Notes under the pieces: model-generated
What the model was told of the DNA's origin: nothing
The model's input: the letters and a program-made list of their open reading frames with translations, nothing else
Databases searched by the model: none
Program-made: the position numbers and the translations under genes
Shown here: in pieces, positions 18,833 through 29,738 of the stretch
Layout: every line of letters starts with the position of its first letter
Position numbering within the stretch: position 1 is the first letter of the stretch
Assembly (NCBI GenBank): GCA_023101505.1
Contig: LVZA01000001.1
Coordinates: forward strand, 1,674,001-1,738,000
Reading direction: 5' to 3'
DNA length: 64,000 nt
Origin: Pasteurellaceae bacterium Pebbles2
GTDB taxonomy: Bacteria > Pseudomonadota > Gammaproteobacteria > Enterobacterales > Pasteurellaceae

Positions 18833-20242
18833 TTAGTTTAATTTAACATCACGAATATCAACGAATTTGCCGAACACCGCTGCCGCTGCTGCCATTGCTG
18901 GGCTAACTAAGTGTGTGCGACCATTACGACCTTGGCGACCTTCAAAGTTACGGTTTGAGGTGGAAGCACAACGTTCCCATTCGCCTAAGCGGTCATCATT
19001 CATACCCAAACACATTGAGCAACCTGGGTTACGCCATTCTGCGCCCGCTTCGATAAAGATTTTATCCAAGCCTTCTTTTTCCGCTTGTTCTTTCACCAAG
19101 CCAGAACCTGGAACGACTAACACACGTTTCACGTTATCGGCTTTTTTGCGACCTTTCATTACCGCTGCTGCCGCACGTAAATCTTCAATACGTGAGTTAG
19201 TGCAAGAACCGATAAAAACTTGATCTACTGGGATATTTTTCAAATCAGCATTGGGTTCAAGACCAATATAAGCTAAGGCTTTTTCCGCAGAAGCACGAGC
19301 CACTGCATCTTGCATTTCTGCAGGATTTGGCACAGTTTGGTCGATACCAATCACTTGACCTGGGTTTGTTCCCCAAGTTACTTGCGGAGCGATGTCTTTG
19401 GCTTCCAACACGACTACGGTGTCAAATTGCGCATCATCATCGGTTTTCAAGGTTTTCCAATAGGCAACGGCATCGTCCCAATCTTTGCCTTTTGGTGCGT
19501 GAGGGCGATCTTTCAAATAAGCAAAGGTGGTTTCATCTGGGGCAACTAAGCCTGCTTTTGCACCTAATTCAATCGCCATATTACATACGGTCATTCGTCC
19601 CTCCATTGAGAGATCACGAATCGCTTCACCGCAGAATTCCACCACGTGTCCAGTACCGCCAGCCATTGTGGTTTTGCCGATAATCGCAAGTACGATGTCT
19701 TTCGCGGTGATACCTGGTTTCACTTTGCCGCGCACTTCAATTTTCATACTTTTCGCGCGCGCTTGTTTTAAGGTTTGAGTGGCTAAAACGTGTTCTACTT
19801 CAGACGTACCGATACCGAACGCCAATGCACCAAATGCACCGTGAGTTGCGGTGTGCGAGTCGCCACAAACAATGGTCATACCTGGTAAAGTTAAGCCTTG
19901 TTCAGGGCCCATTACGTGTACGATCCCTTGTTGCTTGGTGTTCATATCGAACAACTCAATTCCAGTGGCTTTACAGTTTTTGTCTAGCTCAAGCACTTGA
20001 ATGCGAGCTTGCCCCTCAAGTTGGTTTACATCACGCACTTGAGTTGAAATGCTGTGATCCATTGTGCCAAAGGTTTTACCAATTTGACGAACATTACGCC
20101 CAGCCACACGCAAACCATCAAAGGCTTGTGGGCTGGTTACTTCGTGGATCAAATGACGATTAATATAAAGAATTGGCGTTTCGCCTTTTTCTTCGTGCAC
20201 AATGTGTGCATCGAATAATTTTTGATAAAGGGTTTTACCCAT
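18833..20242 (-). CDS. leuC: 3-isopropylmalate dehydratase large subunit
   Basis: Catalytic [4Fe-4S] subunit that isomerises 2-isopropylmalate to 3-isopropylmalate. 469 residues from ATG 20242 ([15 protein letters not shown]), the same length as the H. influenzae protein; a GTG at 20251 is an alternative but lies closer to the GGAG ribosome site than usual. Cluster cysteines lie in [13 protein letters not shown] and GCSMCLGMN. The [20 protein letters not shown] block is diagnostic of the aconitase superfamily. Confidence 0.98.
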   Translation of the reverse strand: MGKTLYQKLFDAHIVHEEKGETPILYINRHLIHEVTSPQAFDGLRVAGRNVRQIGKTFGTMDHSISTQVRDVNQLEGQARIQVLELDKNCKATGIELFDMNTKQQGIVHVMGPEQGLTLPGMTIVCGDSHTATHGAFGALAFGIGTSEVEHVLATQTLKQARAKSMKIEVRGKVKPGITAKDIVLAIIGKTTMAGGTGHVVEFCGEAIRDLSMEGRMTVCNMAIELGAKAGLVAPDETTFAYLKDRPHAPKGKDWDDAVAYWKTLKTDDDAQFDTVVVLEAKDIAPQVTWGTNPGQVIGIDQTVPNPAEMQDAVARASAEKALAYIGLEPNADLKNIPVDQVFIGSCTNSRIEDLRAAAAVMKGRKKADNVKRVLVVPGSGLVKEQAEKEGLDKIFIEAGAEWRNPGCSMCLGMNDDRLGEWERCASTSNRNFEGRQGRNGRTHLVSPAMAAAAAVFGKFVDIRDVKLN

Positions 20243-20284
20243 AATAATCACTCCAATAACAAGGTGAATGCACCTTAAAAATCT

Positions 20285-20325
20285 AAAAGTGCGGTTAAAA
20301 ATCGCAAAGTTTTCACCGCACTTTT
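20285..20325 (-). terminator. Uptake-sequence pair hairpin between leuB and leuC
   Basis: AAAAGTGCGGTTAAAAAT and GTTTTCACCGCACTTTT form an inverted pair in the leuB-leuC gap. It looks like the terminators found at operon ends elsewhere in the window, so it may lower leuCD expression relative to leuAB. Confidence 0.65.
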
Positions 20326-20330
20326 AACAA

Positions 20331-21419
<1,089 letters not shown>

Positions 21420-21467
21420 CTATTGAATGTAAATCTGTTTTTGTTTGCCCTACGTTTGGGGGATTTC

Positions 21468-21632
21468 GTTTTGCCCCCCTCAGCCCTTCGGGCAGCTCCC
21501 CCGCTAGCAGGGGGAGCGAAGATTTCTTTCTTCGACTTCCTTTCTTATTGTGAAATCGAAGATTGCTATATCTTCGAAGAAAATTTTCCTTCCCCCTGCT
21601 GGCGGGGGAAGTGCCTCAAAGGGGCGATGGGG
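21468..21632. repeat. GC-rich intergenic repeat element between leuA and leuB
   Basis: CCCCCCTCAGCCCTTCGGGC, then GCTCCCCCGCTAGCAGGGGG, and a second CCTTCCCCCTGCTGGCGGGG with GAAG following. Each half is a strong hairpin. Both halves resemble the edges of the 72-bp array (TTCCCCCCGCAAGCAGGGGG near 4811 and GCTTGCGGGGGGAGCTGGGC near 5394), so they form one repeat family. It sits within the leu operon. Confidence 0.8.
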
Positions 21633-21638
21633 GCTTTC

Positions 21639-21681
21639 AAACTGCGGTTAAAAAATCACAAATTTTTCCACCGCAGTTTTA
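21639..21681 (-). terminator. Paired variant uptake sequences after leuA
   Basis: AAACTGCGGTTAAAAAAT and TTTTTCCACCGCAGTTT pair in inverted orientation directly after the leuA stop (minus strand). The core has C where the standard uptake core has G (ACTGCGGT rather than AGTGCGGT). It is probably a partial terminator within the operon. Confidence 0.65.
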
Positions 21682-21683
21682 AA

Positions 21684-23237
21684 TTAATGTTTCAAATTTT
21701 TGGTTAAATCCGCCACTTTTTGTGAGCGGTAAATTGCATTGATAGCGTGAACTAACGCACGAGCGGAAGATTCCACAATATCCGTTGCTAAGCCGACACC
21801 GTGGAAACGGCGACCTTGATATTCTACCACAATATCCACTTGTCCCAAGGCTTCTGCGCCCTCGCCTTTGGCGGTGAGATTATAGTGCGACATTTTTAAA
21901 TCCATATTGACGATTTGTAAAATTGCATTATACACCGCATCAACAGGGCCATTACCGCCGTTTGAGGTTTGGTTCATTCGTTTGCCGTCTAATTCCACTT
22001 GCACAAATGCTGCCGCAGGCAATCCACTAATGGATTGTGAAGTAATCACATCTAATTTCAAGCGATCTTCATCGCCTTGTTGCATATCAATAAACGCAAG
22101 GGCTTCCAAATCGTAATCGAAGACTTGACCTTTTTTGTCGGCTAATTTCAAAAATTCTTCATACAATTTATCTAAATCGTAATCCGCTTCGGTATAGCCC
22201 ATATCCGCCATATGCCCTTTCACCGCTGCACGTCCAGAGCGTGCGGTTAAGTTCAATTTTTCTTTCTTCAAACCAATGCTTTCTGGCGACATAATTTCGT
22301 AGGTGTTTTTATTTTTCAACATACCGTCTTGGTGAATGCCTGATGAGTGAGCAAACGCATTATCACCCACAATCGCCTTGTTTGGCTGAATTGGCATATT
22401 ACAAAGTTGGCTCACCATTTGGCTCACACGGTGAATTTCTTGTGTATTAATGCGAGTATCCAAGCCGTTGAACATATCTTGACGAGTTTTAATCGCCATT
22501 ACCACTTCTTCTAATGCCGTGTTACCAGCACGCTCACCGATACCATTAATCGTACATTCAATTTGGCGCGCACCGTTTAATACGGCAGTTAATGAGTTTG
22601 CCGTCGCCATACCTAAATCATTATGGCAGTGCACTGAAATGATCGCTTTGTCAATATTGGGTACACGGTTTACCACATCGGCGATAATGTTGCCGTATTG
22701 GGTTGGCAAACAAAAGCCTACGGTGTCAGGAATATTCACCGTCGTCGCCCCAGCGTTAATTGCTGCTTCCACGATACGACAGATATTGTCGATGCCAGTA
22801 CGCCCTGCATCTTCGCACGAAAATTCCACGTCATCTGTATAGCCACGAGCACGTTTCACCGCTTTTGCTGCCATTTCTACCACATCATCAAACGAGCGTT
22901 TTAATTTGGCTTCCACGTGCAATGCCGAGCTGGCGATAAAGGTGTGAATACGGAATGCTTCCGCTACTTTTAAGGCTTCATACGCCGCATCAATATCTTT
23001 ATCTACCGCACGAGAAAGGGCAGCCACTCGGCTATTTTTAATATTTTCCGCAATGGTGCGAACAGAAAGAAAATCGCCCTCTGAAGACACTGGAAAGCCC
23101 ACTTCCATTACATCAACGCCTAAACGCTCTAAAGCCAAAGCGATTTGTAATTTCTCTTTTACTGTTAAACTGGCTTTTAAGGCTTGTTCGCCATCACGCA
23201 AGGTTGTGTCAAAAATAATGATGTTGTCTGTGGTCAT
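21684..23237 (-). CDS. leuA: 2-isopropylmalate synthase
   Basis: Committed step of leucine synthesis: acetyl-CoA plus 2-ketoisovalerate. 517 residues. The catalytic TIM barrel starts [20 protein letters not shown], with metal-site residues in [13 protein letters not shown] and the [14 protein letters not shown] motif. The C-terminal domain (about 395-517) is the leucine-binding regulatory domain (feedback inhibition). First gene of the operon, behind leader peptide leuL and an attenuator; a weak AAGGAAC ribosome site precedes the ATG. Confidence 0.98.
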   Translation of the reverse strand: MTTDNIIIFDTTLRDGEQALKASLTVKEKLQIALALERLGVDVMEVGFPVSSEGDFLSVRTIAENIKNSRVAALSRAVDKDIDAAYEALKVAEAFRIHTFIASSALHVEAKLKRSFDDVVEMAAKAVKRARGYTDDVEFSCEDAGRTGIDNICRIVEAAINAGATTVNIPDTVGFCLPTQYGNIIADVVNRVPNIDKAIISVHCHNDLGMATANSLTAVLNGARQIECTINGIGERAGNTALEEVVMAIKTRQDMFNGLDTRINTQEIHRVSQMVSQLCNMPIQPNKAIVGDNAFAHSSGIHQDGMLKNKNTYEIMSPESIGLKKEKLNLTARSGRAAVKGHMADMGYTEADYDLDKLYEEFLKLADKKGQVFDYDLEALAFIDMQQGDEDRLKLDVITSQSISGLPAAAFVQVELDGKRMNQTSNGGNGPVDAVYNAILQIVNMDLKMSHYNLTAKGEGAEALGQVDIVVEYQGRRFHGVGLATDIVESSARALVHAINAIYRSQKVADLTKNLKH

Positions 23238-23305
23238 AAAATGTTCCTTTAAAGTGCCAACTTTCGAGAAAGTGCGGTGTAATTTTCTAATGTTTTATAA
23301 ATAGA

Positions 23306-23338
23306 CAAAAAACCCGACTTTTCTCAAAGTGCGGGTTT
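23306..23338 (-). terminator. Leucine operon attenuator
   Basis: On the minus strand, AACCCGCACTTT-GAGA-AAAGTCGGGTT followed by TTTTTT is a classical intrinsic terminator between the leader peptide stop and the leuA start. Its 5' arm overlaps an uptake-core-like GCACTTT. Positions match an attenuation mechanism in which ribosome stalling on leucine codons prevents terminator formation. Confidence 0.85.
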
Positions 23339-23376
23339 CTGATGTTGATTGAATGTTAATTTCTTTCGTCCACAAC

Positions 23377-23433
23377 CTAACCGCACAATGAATGTGATAA
23401 TCGGAGGTTGAGGAGCAGAGTGAAATTGAACAT
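23377..23433 (-). CDS. leuL: leu operon leader peptide
   Basis: An 18-codon frame, MFNFTLLLNLRLSHSLCG, with six leucines, five of them within residues 6-12 (LLLNLRL). It starts at ATG 23431-23433, preceded by TTTAGGAATT as ribosome site, and ends with TAG 23377-23379, about 40 nt before the attenuator hairpin. The high leucine density and the position before leuA fit a transcription-attenuation leader of the leu operon. Confidence 0.88.
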   Translation of the reverse strand: MFNFTLLLNLRLSHSLCG

Positions 23434-23643
23434 AAAAAATTCCTAAAACGATTAAGTTATGTGCGTTATATTACCTGTTTAAATGTGGCTGTCAAACCTT
23501 TTTTAGTGAGAAATATTAAAGTTTAACGCTTGCGTAAAATCAGATTTATATAAAAAACTAAAAAATAAATATAAAAAAGAATTAAAATCTAAATTGTAGA
23601 TTTGGCTTGTGTATTTATCCCAAAAATTTAAAAAATTTAGTGA

Positions 23644-23868
23644 ACAATTTTTATTGCCTTATTTTATGCTAAATCTACTGAACAAAAGCACAAAATTAAT
23701 CTCAATACAGAGACATTTTTCACTTTTGGCAAAGGAAACACAGATATTCATTTACCAAAAAACGATCTAGATCAAGTTTCTACTTCTAAAGAGTTATCTT
23801 ATCGGGCAGAATTGAAGTATCAGATCTTTTTTCCTTATGATAAAATCCTTGCCTATCTGAATAAATAG
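23644..23868 (+). other. Open frame without a start codon, possible gene remnant
   Basis: Seventy-four codons stay open between TGA 23641 and TAG 23866-23868 on the plus strand, ending ten bases before ccmA. No ATG or GTG start is present in frame; the one TTG (in AELKYQ context) is late. The peptide begins with a hydrophobic stretch (IFIALFYA) and continues hydrophilic (STEQKHKINLNTETFFTFGK). I recognise no family. It may be chance or the tail of a decayed gene. It occupies half of the 444-bp gene-free region 23434-23877, where the rest is very AT-rich. A GATCTAGATCAA stretch at about 23766 could be an FNR- or CRP-type half-site for ccm. Confidence 0.25.
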
Positions 23869-23877
23869 GATTTGTTT

Positions 23878-24507
23878 ATGCACAATCATCTTGAAATTGA
23901 ACAACTTGCCTGCCAACGTGGGGATAAAATGCTGTTTAGCAATTTGAACTTCCGTTTTCAGTCGGGCGATTTTGTGCAAGTTGAGGGGCATAATGGCATT
24001 GGCAAAACCAGTTTATTACGAATTTTAACTGGCTTAGCGCAACCGCTTGCAGGTCAAGTGCGTTGGAATGGCGCAGAAATTGCTCGTGTGCGTGAAGATT
24101 ATCAGCACGATTTGCTTTATCTCGGGCATTTGTCGGGCGTGAAACCTGAGCTAACGGCGTGGGAAAATTTACAATTTTATCAAAAGGTAAGCCATTGCCA
24201 ACAAGGCACAGATATTTTATGGCAAGCCTTAGAAACCGTGGGGTTGCTGGGGCGTGAAGACATTGTCGCAAGTCAGCTTTCCGCAGGGCAACAAAAGCGT
24301 ATTGCGTTGGCAAGGCTGTGGATTTCAAACGCACCGTTGTGGATTTTAGACGAGCCTTTTAACGCCATCGATAAAAACGGCGTGCAAGCGTTGACAGCAC
24401 ATTTTGAACGCCACGCAGCGCAAGGGGGCATCGTGATTTTAACGAGCCACCAAGATGTACCGAGCCAAAATTTACAAAAACTGCGGTTAGATTTATACAA
24501 GTTTTGA
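23878..24507 (+). CDS. ccmA: Heme exporter ATP-binding protein CcmA
   Basis: ATPase of the CcmABCD complex that releases holo-CcmE during cytochrome c maturation at the inner membrane. 209 residues from ATG 23878 ([15 protein letters not shown]), with AGGA seven bases upstream; a TTG two codons earlier is less likely. Walker [15 protein letters not shown] signature LSAGQQKR, Walker B LWILDEP. First gene of ccmABCDEFGHI; ccmB begins 4 bp after its stop. Confidence 0.96.
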   Translation: MHNHLEIEQLACQRGDKMLFSNLNFRFQSGDFVQVEGHNGIGKTSLLRILTGLAQPLAGQVRWNGAEIARVREDYQHDLLYLGHLSGVKPELTAWENLQFYQKVSHCQQGTDILWQALETVGLLGREDIVASQLSAGQQKRIALARLWISNAPLWILDEPFNAIDKNGVQALTAHFERHAAQGGIVILTSHQDVPSQNLQKLRLDLYKF

Positions 24508-24511
24508 GAGA

Positions 24512-25177
24512 ATGATATTTAGCCAAATTATTATGCGTGAGCTGCGCATTGCGTGGCGTAAACCAGCGGAAATTCTAAATCCTTTGTGGTTTTTCCTCAT
24601 TGTGATTACGCTGTTTCCGTTGGTTATTGGATCTGACCCGAATTTGTTGGCAAAAATTGCGCCTGGGGTTGCGTGGGTAGCTGCGTTACTGTCGGCATTG
24701 TTGTCCTTTGAACGTTTATTTCGAGATGATTTTATCGACGGATCTCTCGAGCAATTAATGCTCACCGCACAGCCCTTGGCACTAACCGCATTGGCAAAAG
24801 TGATTGTGCACTGGCTTTTAACTGGCTTGCCATTGATTTTATTATCGCCGATTGCCGCATTATTGCTGTCTTTAGAGCCAAAAATTTGGTGGGCGTTGGT
24901 GCTAACCTTATTAGTCGGTACGCCAATTTTGAGCTGCCTTGGCGCAATCGGTGTGGCGTTGACCGTGGGCTTACGCAAAGGTGGCGTGCTGTTAAGTTTA
25001 ATCGTATTGCCTTTGTTTATTCCCGTGTTAATTTTTTCGGCAGCCGTGCTGGATAGCGCCAGTTTAAATTTACCTTACGGTGGGCAACTGGCAATTTTAG
25101 GCGCAATTTTAAGTGCGGCATTAACGCTGTCGCCATTCGCCATTGCTGGCGCATTACGCATTAGTTTAGATCAATAA
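24512..25177 (+). CDS. ccmB: Heme exporter membrane protein CcmB
   Basis: Membrane subunit of the CcmAB transporter-like complex. 221 residues with six hydrophobic helices. The N-terminal IMRELRIAWRKPAEILNPLW and PFRDDFIDGSLEQL-type region (here FRDDFIDGSLEQLML) are family signatures. No strong ribosome site besides GAGAG before the ATG, so translation is probably coupled to ccmA. It is followed by ccmC after 17 bp. Confidence 0.96.
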   Translation: MIFSQIIMRELRIAWRKPAEILNPLWFFLIVITLFPLVIGSDPNLLAKIAPGVAWVAALLSALLSFERLFRDDFIDGSLEQLMLTAQPLALTALAKVIVHWLLTGLPLILLSPIAALLLSLEPKIWWALVLTLLVGTPILSCLGAIGVALTVGLRKGGVLLSLIVLPLFIPVLIFSAAVLDSASLNLPYGGQLAILGAILSAALTLSPFAIAGALRISLDQ

Positions 25178-25194
25178 GAAAAGGAAATTAAAGT

Positions 25195-25935
25195 ATGTGG
25201 AAGTGGTTACACCCTTACGCAAAACCTGAAACACAATATCATTTATGCGGAAAAATCATTCCGTTTTTTGCCGTTCTAGCAGTGATTTTACTCGCCGCTG
25301 CAATGGTGTGGGGCTTGGCATTTGCACCAGCAGATTACCAACAAGGCAACAGCTTCCGCATTATGTATGTCCACGTTCCCACTGCAATTTGGTCAATGGG
25401 CATTTATGTATCAATGGCGGTGGCAGGCATCATCGGCTTGGTTTGGCAAATTAAACAAGCACACTTAACCATTATCGCCAGTGCGCCAATCGGAATGGTG
25501 TTCACCTTTTTATCGCTCATTACAGGCGCAATTTGGGGCAAGCCAATGTGGGGAACTTGGTGGGTGTGGGACGCACGCCTAACCTCGTCGCTGATTTTAT
25601 TCTTCCTTTATTTAGGCGTGATGGCGCTTTATTCCGCTTTTCAAGATCGTAACACAGGAATGAAAGCCGCAGCGATTTTAAGTATCGTCGGCGTGGTGAA
25701 TATCCCGATTATCCATTTTTCAGTAGAGTGGTGGAACACCTTGCATCAAGGTGCAAGTGTAACGAAATTTGAGAAACCGTCTATTGCCACTCCAATGCTA
25801 ATTCCGTTAATTTTAAGCATTTTTGGTTTTATGATGCTGACCTTTTGGCTCACGCTGGTGCGCTATCGTAATGCGCTGTTGCGTGAAGATATCAAACGCC
25901 CTTGGGTGAAAGCCTTAGCGACGAATACCAAATAA
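25195..25935 (+). CDS. ccmC: Heme-handling protein CcmC
   Basis: Six-helix membrane protein that loads heme onto CcmE. 246 residues. The tryptophan-rich heme-handling WWD motif is GTWWVWDARLTSSLILF, flanked by the two periplasmic histidine regions (MYVHVPTAIWSMG and SVEWWNTLHQGAS). AAAAGGAA lies before the ATG. Same motif family as in CcmF downstream. Confidence 0.97.
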   Translation: MWKWLHPYAKPETQYHLCGKIIPFFAVLAVILLAAAMVWGLAFAPADYQQGNSFRIMYVHVPTAIWSMGIYVSMAVAGIIGLVWQIKQAHLTIIASAPIGMVFTFLSLITGAIWGKPMWGTWWVWDARLTSSLILFFLYLGVMALYSAFQDRNTGMKAAAILSIVGVVNIPIIHFSVEWWNTLHQGASVTKFEKPSIATPMLIPLILSIFGFMMLTFWLTLVRYRNALLREDIKRPWVKALATNTK

Positions 25936-25990
25936 TCGTGGCAGAAAACTGCGGTTAAAAAATCACAAGTTTTTGTTTTTGGAGAAAAAA

Positions 25991-26194
25991 ATGTTTTTTC
26001 AATCTTGGAATGAATTTTTAGATATGGGCGGCTACGGCTTTTATGTTTGGCTGTCTTATGGATTATCTTTTCTCGCCATTGCCTTATTAGTAGTGCAAAG
26101 TTATCGAGAAAAACACGCAATTTTTCAAGAAGTTCGTCGTGAAAACGAACGTTTAGCCCGTGTGCAAGCCAGCCAAAAAAGGAGTGAACTATGA
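25991..26194 (+). CDS. ccmD: Heme exporter protein CcmD
   Basis: Small single-pass membrane protein that joins CcmC with holo-CcmE. 67 residues from [20 protein letters not shown], one helix (about 18-38), then a basic tail. The GGAG at 25981 supports this ATG over one 18 bp upstream. The stop overlaps the start of ccmE (ATGA). The 55 bp between ccmC and ccmD contain a variant uptake core (ACTGCGGT). Confidence 0.92.
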   Translation: MFFQSWNEFLDMGGYGFYVWLSYGLSFLAIALLVVQSYREKHAIFQEVRRENERLARVQASQKRSEL

Positions 26195-26745
26195 ACCCTA
26201 GACGTAAATCCCGCTTAACCCTTGTTGTATTAGTGTTGCTCGGCGTGGCGATTGCCACAGGCTTGATTACTTACGCTTTACGTTCGAATATTGATTTATT
26301 TTATACGCCGTCAGAAATTGTGTATGGCAAAAATGATAATCCAGATCAGAAACCTGAAGTGGGGCAGCGTATTCGTGTGGGCGGAATGGTGGTTACTGGC
26401 ACGGTTGAACGTGATGCCAAAAGCCTGAAAGTGAAATTTGACCTAAACGACATCGGGCCGTCAATTAGGGTGGAATATGAGGGCATTTTGCCAGATTTAT
26501 TCCGTGAGGGGCAGGGTATTGTGGCGCAAGGCGTGTTGACCGCTCCAACGGTGTTACAAGCCACCGAAGTGTTGGCTAAACACGACGAAAATTATGTTCC
26601 GCCAGAATTAGGCGACCAAATGAAAAAAGCGCATCAACCAATGGGCATCTCTGATGCAGATTTGAAAGGTGAGAGCGAGCGTGATCGTGTGCAAAAAACT
26701 CAACAAAATCACACCGCAGTTCCAGTCGCAGAGGATAAAAAATGA
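26191..26745 (+). CDS. ccmE: Periplasmic heme chaperone CcmE
   Basis: Membrane-anchored OB-fold chaperone that carries heme to apocytochrome c. 184 residues, N-terminal membrane anchor ([20 protein letters not shown]), then the beta-barrel. The covalent heme ligand histidine is in [12 protein letters not shown], with the conserved HxxxY spacing. The start overlaps the ccmD stop, and the stop overlaps the ccmF start, so the genes are translationally coupled. The tail beyond residue 145 is hydrophilic and variable. Confidence 0.97.
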   Translation: MNPRRKSRLTLVVLVLLGVAIATGLITYALRSNIDLFYTPSEIVYGKNDNPDQKPEVGQRIRVGGMVVTGTVERDAKSLKVKFDLNDIGPSIRVEYEGILPDLFREGQGIVAQGVLTAPTVLQATEVLAKHDENYVPPELGDQMKKAHQPMGISDADLKGESERDRVQKTQQNHTAVPVAEDKK

Positions 26746-28696
26746 TCCCTGAACTTGGAAATTATGCCTTATCCCTAAGTTTAGCCATTGCCATTTTCCT
26801 TGCGATTTTCCCACTTTGGGGCGCAGAAAAAGGCAATGCGCAAATGATGTCGTTGGCTCGCCCAATGACTTACGGCTTATTTTTTACGCTCAGCGTATCA
26901 TTCGGTGCATTGTTTTATGCTTTTGCGGTCAATGATTTCACCGTGCAATATGTGGTTAATAATTCCAACAGCAATTTGCCACTCCAATATCGCCTTTCTG
27001 CGGTGTGGGGATCTCACGAGGGTTCATTATTGCTGTGGATTTGGCTGTTGACCTTATGGGGCGCAGCCGTGGCGTTATTTAGCAAAGCGTTACCTCAAGA
27101 AGCCGCCGCCCGAGTGCTAGGCATAATGGGGATTATCAGCATTGGTTTTTTAGTTTTTGTGCTATTTACTTCCAACCCATTTAACCGCACATTCCCGAAT
27201 TTCCCTGTAGATGGACGTGAACTCAATCCTTTATTGCAAGATGTGGGCTTAATTTTTCACCCGCCATTATTGTATATGGGTTACGTCGGTTTTTCCGTCG
27301 CTTTTGCTTTTTCTATCGCTTCATTAATGACAGGCAAACTCGACACAGCGTGGGCTCGCTGGTCAAGACCTTGGACAATGGCTGCGTGGGTGTTTTTAAC
27401 ACTCGGCATCGTGTTAGGTTCGTGGTGGGCATATTACGAACTCGGCTGGGGGGCTGGTGGTTCTGGGATCCTGTGGAAAATGCGTCGCTAATGCCGTGGC
27501 TCGCAGGCACAGCCTTATTGCATAGCCTTGCCGTTACCGAAAAACGTGGTTCATTTAAAGCGTGGACCGTGTTATTGGCGATTTTGGCTTTCTCACTCTG
27601 TTTGCTCGGCACATTCCTTGTGCGTTCGGGAATTTTAGTATCGGTGCACGCCTTTGCTTCCGACCCAACTCGAGGCTTATATATTCTTGCCTATTTAATC
27701 GTGGTGATAGGTGGCTCGCTCGCTCTATACGCAGTGAAAGGTGCACAAATTCGCTCTCGTGATAATGCCGAACGTTATTCACGAGAAACAATGTTGTTGC
27801 TCAATAATATTTTGTTGATGACAGCGTTGGCGGTGGTTTTTTTAGGCACATTGTTACCGCTTGTTCACAAGCAATTAGGCTTAGGCTCAATTTCTATCGG
27901 CGCACCGTTTTTCGATCAAATGTTCCTGATTATTTGCACGCCATTTGCCTTGTTACTCGGCATTGGGCCTTTGGTCAAATGGCGACGAGATCAATTCTCC
28001 GCCATTCGTAAGCCTGTGATAAGTGCGGTGTTAATTATGGCAGTTTTAGGCTTTGCCTTGCCGTATTTCTTGCACAATAAACTCACCGTGAGTGCGGTGC
28101 TAGGCGTGATGATGTCAGCGATTATCGTATTGTTGAGCTTATATGAATTGCAGCAACGAGCCACTCATCGCACCAATTTTTGGCAAGGTTTAACCAAACT
28201 TTCACGCTCTCATTGGGGAATGGTGTTCGCCCATTTAGGCGTAGCGATGACCATTTGGGGGATTGCGTTCAGCCAAAATTATAGCGTAGAACGAGATGTG
28301 CGAATGAACGTGGGCGATAGCGTAGAAATCGGTGATTATCGTTTTGAATTTAAAGGTATTTCAGAAGCTAACGGACAAAATTATTCAGGCGGTAAAGCGG
28401 AAGTCGCCATTTTCGACGGCGATAAATTAGACGCGACCTTATTCGCCGAAAAACGCTTTTACACAGTGAGCAAAATGACAATGACCGAAGCCGCAATCGA
28501 CTGGGGCTTCACCCGAGATCTTTATGTGGCACTTGGCGAAAGTTTGGGCGACGGCTCGTGGGCATTGCGTTTATATTACAAACCATTCATTCGCTGGATT
28601 TGGCTCGGTGGCGTGTTTATGGCATTAGGTGGCTTGCTCTGCTTATTTGACCGCCGTTATCGTTTTGCAAAAATCATCAATAAAACAAGCAATTAA
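26742..28696 (+). pseudogene. ccmF: Cytochrome c heme lyase subunit CcmF, disrupted by a one-base frameshift
   Basis: Large multi-helix membrane protein that attaches heme to apocytochrome c together with CcmH. Two overlapping frames cover it: 26742-27491 (249 residues) and a second frame to 28696. They join within the G run at 27448-27453. The first frame reads YYELGWGAGGSG and then ends; inserting one G restores GWGGWWFWDPVENASLMPW, the CcmF WWD heme-handling motif. The repaired protein would have 651 residues, the usual length, and both parts align with CcmF throughout. All else is intact, so this is a very recent mutation, a sequencing error in a homopolymer, or a slippage-switched gene. 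As written, no functional CcmF is made. Confidence 0.92.
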
Positions 28697-28698
28697 GT

Positions 28699-29268
28699 AT
28701 GAATAAAAAACTTTTTTTACCTTTAATTATTTTTGTGGTTCTCACCGTGGCTTTCTTTGTGCAACTGCAACGCAATTCGCAAGGCGACGATCCAAAAGCA
28801 CTTGAAAGTGCGTTAATTGGCAAAGTTGTGCCAGCCAAAACGGCGTATGATTTATTTGAAAATAAAGCCGTTGGTGCGGAAATTTTCCAACAAGGCAAAC
28901 CGATTTTGCTTAATGTGTGGGCAACGTGGTGTCCGACTTGTTATGCGGAACATCAATACCTTAATCAACTGGCAGCACAAGGCATCACGATTATCGGTTT
29001 AGATTATAAAGACGACAACGCCAAGGCGATTAAGTGGTTGAAAGATTTAAAAAATCCTTATCAAATCGTGCTAAAAGATGAAAAAGGATCGTTCGGCTTG
29101 GATTTGGGTGTTTATGGTGCGCCTGAAACCTTTATCATCGACGGCAAAGGCGTTATTCATTATCGCCACGCAGGCGATGTGAACGACAAAGTGTGGAATG
29201 AAAAATTGAAACCGATTTTTGACCGTCTTGCAAACGCTCAAAACGCAGCCAATACGGAGCAAAAATAA
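28699..29268 (+). CDS. dsbE: Thiol:disulfide interchange protein DsbE/CcmG
   Basis: Membrane-anchored thioredoxin-like reductant for the CXXCH cysteines of apocytochrome c. 189 residues: N-terminal membrane anchor (residues 3-22), thioredoxin fold with active site WATWCPTCYAEH, and cis-proline region GVYGAPETFII. It starts 2 bp after the ccmF stop and its own stop overlaps the ccmH start (TAATG). Confidence 0.96.
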   Translation: MNKKLFLPLIIFVVLTVAFFVQLQRNSQGDDPKALESALIGKVVPAKTAYDLFENKAVGAEIFQQGKPILLNVWATWCPTCYAEHQYLNQLAAQGITIIGLDYKDDNAKAIKWLKDLKNPYQIVLKDEKGSFGLDLGVYGAPETFIIDGKGVIHYRHAGDVNDKVWNEKLKPIFDRLANAQNAANTEQK

Positions 29269-29738
29269 TGAAAAAATTCACCGCACTTTTGGCATTAGCG
29301 AGCTTATTTTTCAGCGTATCAGCTTTTTCAGCCATTGACGCACTGAATTTCCAGTCGCCACGACAAGAGCAAGATTATCACCAACTTACGCAGGAATTAC
29401 GCTGTCCGCAATGCCAAAATAACAACATCGCCGACAGCAACGCCACCATCGCTGTGGATATGCGTGCGAAAGTATTTGAACTGCTACAAGAGGGCAAAAA
29501 CAAGCAAGACATCGTGAATTATATGGTGGAGCGTTATGGCAATTTCGTTACTTATAATCCACCGCTCAACCCAGCCACGGTGCTACTTTGGCTTGTGCCA
29601 GCGTTGTTAGTGCTATTTGGCGTGATTTTAGTGTTAAAACGCAAATCACCGCAAAAAACTGCGGTGCAAAAAGACGAGGTTTTGAGCGATGCCGAAGCCC
29701 AGCGTTTACAAGCGATTTTAAATAATAAGGAAGAATAA
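29268..29738 (+). CDS. ccmH: Cytochrome c maturation protein CcmH
   Basis: Membrane-anchored periplasmic thiol-redox protein that handles apocytochrome c. 156 residues: signal peptide (MKKFTALLALASLFFSVSAFS), redox motif LRCPQCQNNNIADSNA, and a C-terminal membrane helix (ATVLLWLVPALLVLFGVILV). An uptake core encodes the TAL of the signal peptide. The stop overlaps the start of ccmI. Confidence 0.96.
   Translation: MKKFTALLALASLFFSVSAFSAIDALNFQSPRQEQDYHQLTQELRCPQCQNNNIADSNATIAVDMRAKVFELLQEGKNKQDIVNYMVERYGNFVTYNPPLNPATVLLWLVPALLVLFGVILVLKRKSPQKTAVQKDEVLSDAEAQRLQAILNNKEE

Noticed and set aside
27350-27453. Independent start for the second ccmF part at the ATG 27350
   Set aside because: The overlapping 5' part of that frame does not resemble CcmF; homology begins only after the G run, so it is a frameshift and not two genes.
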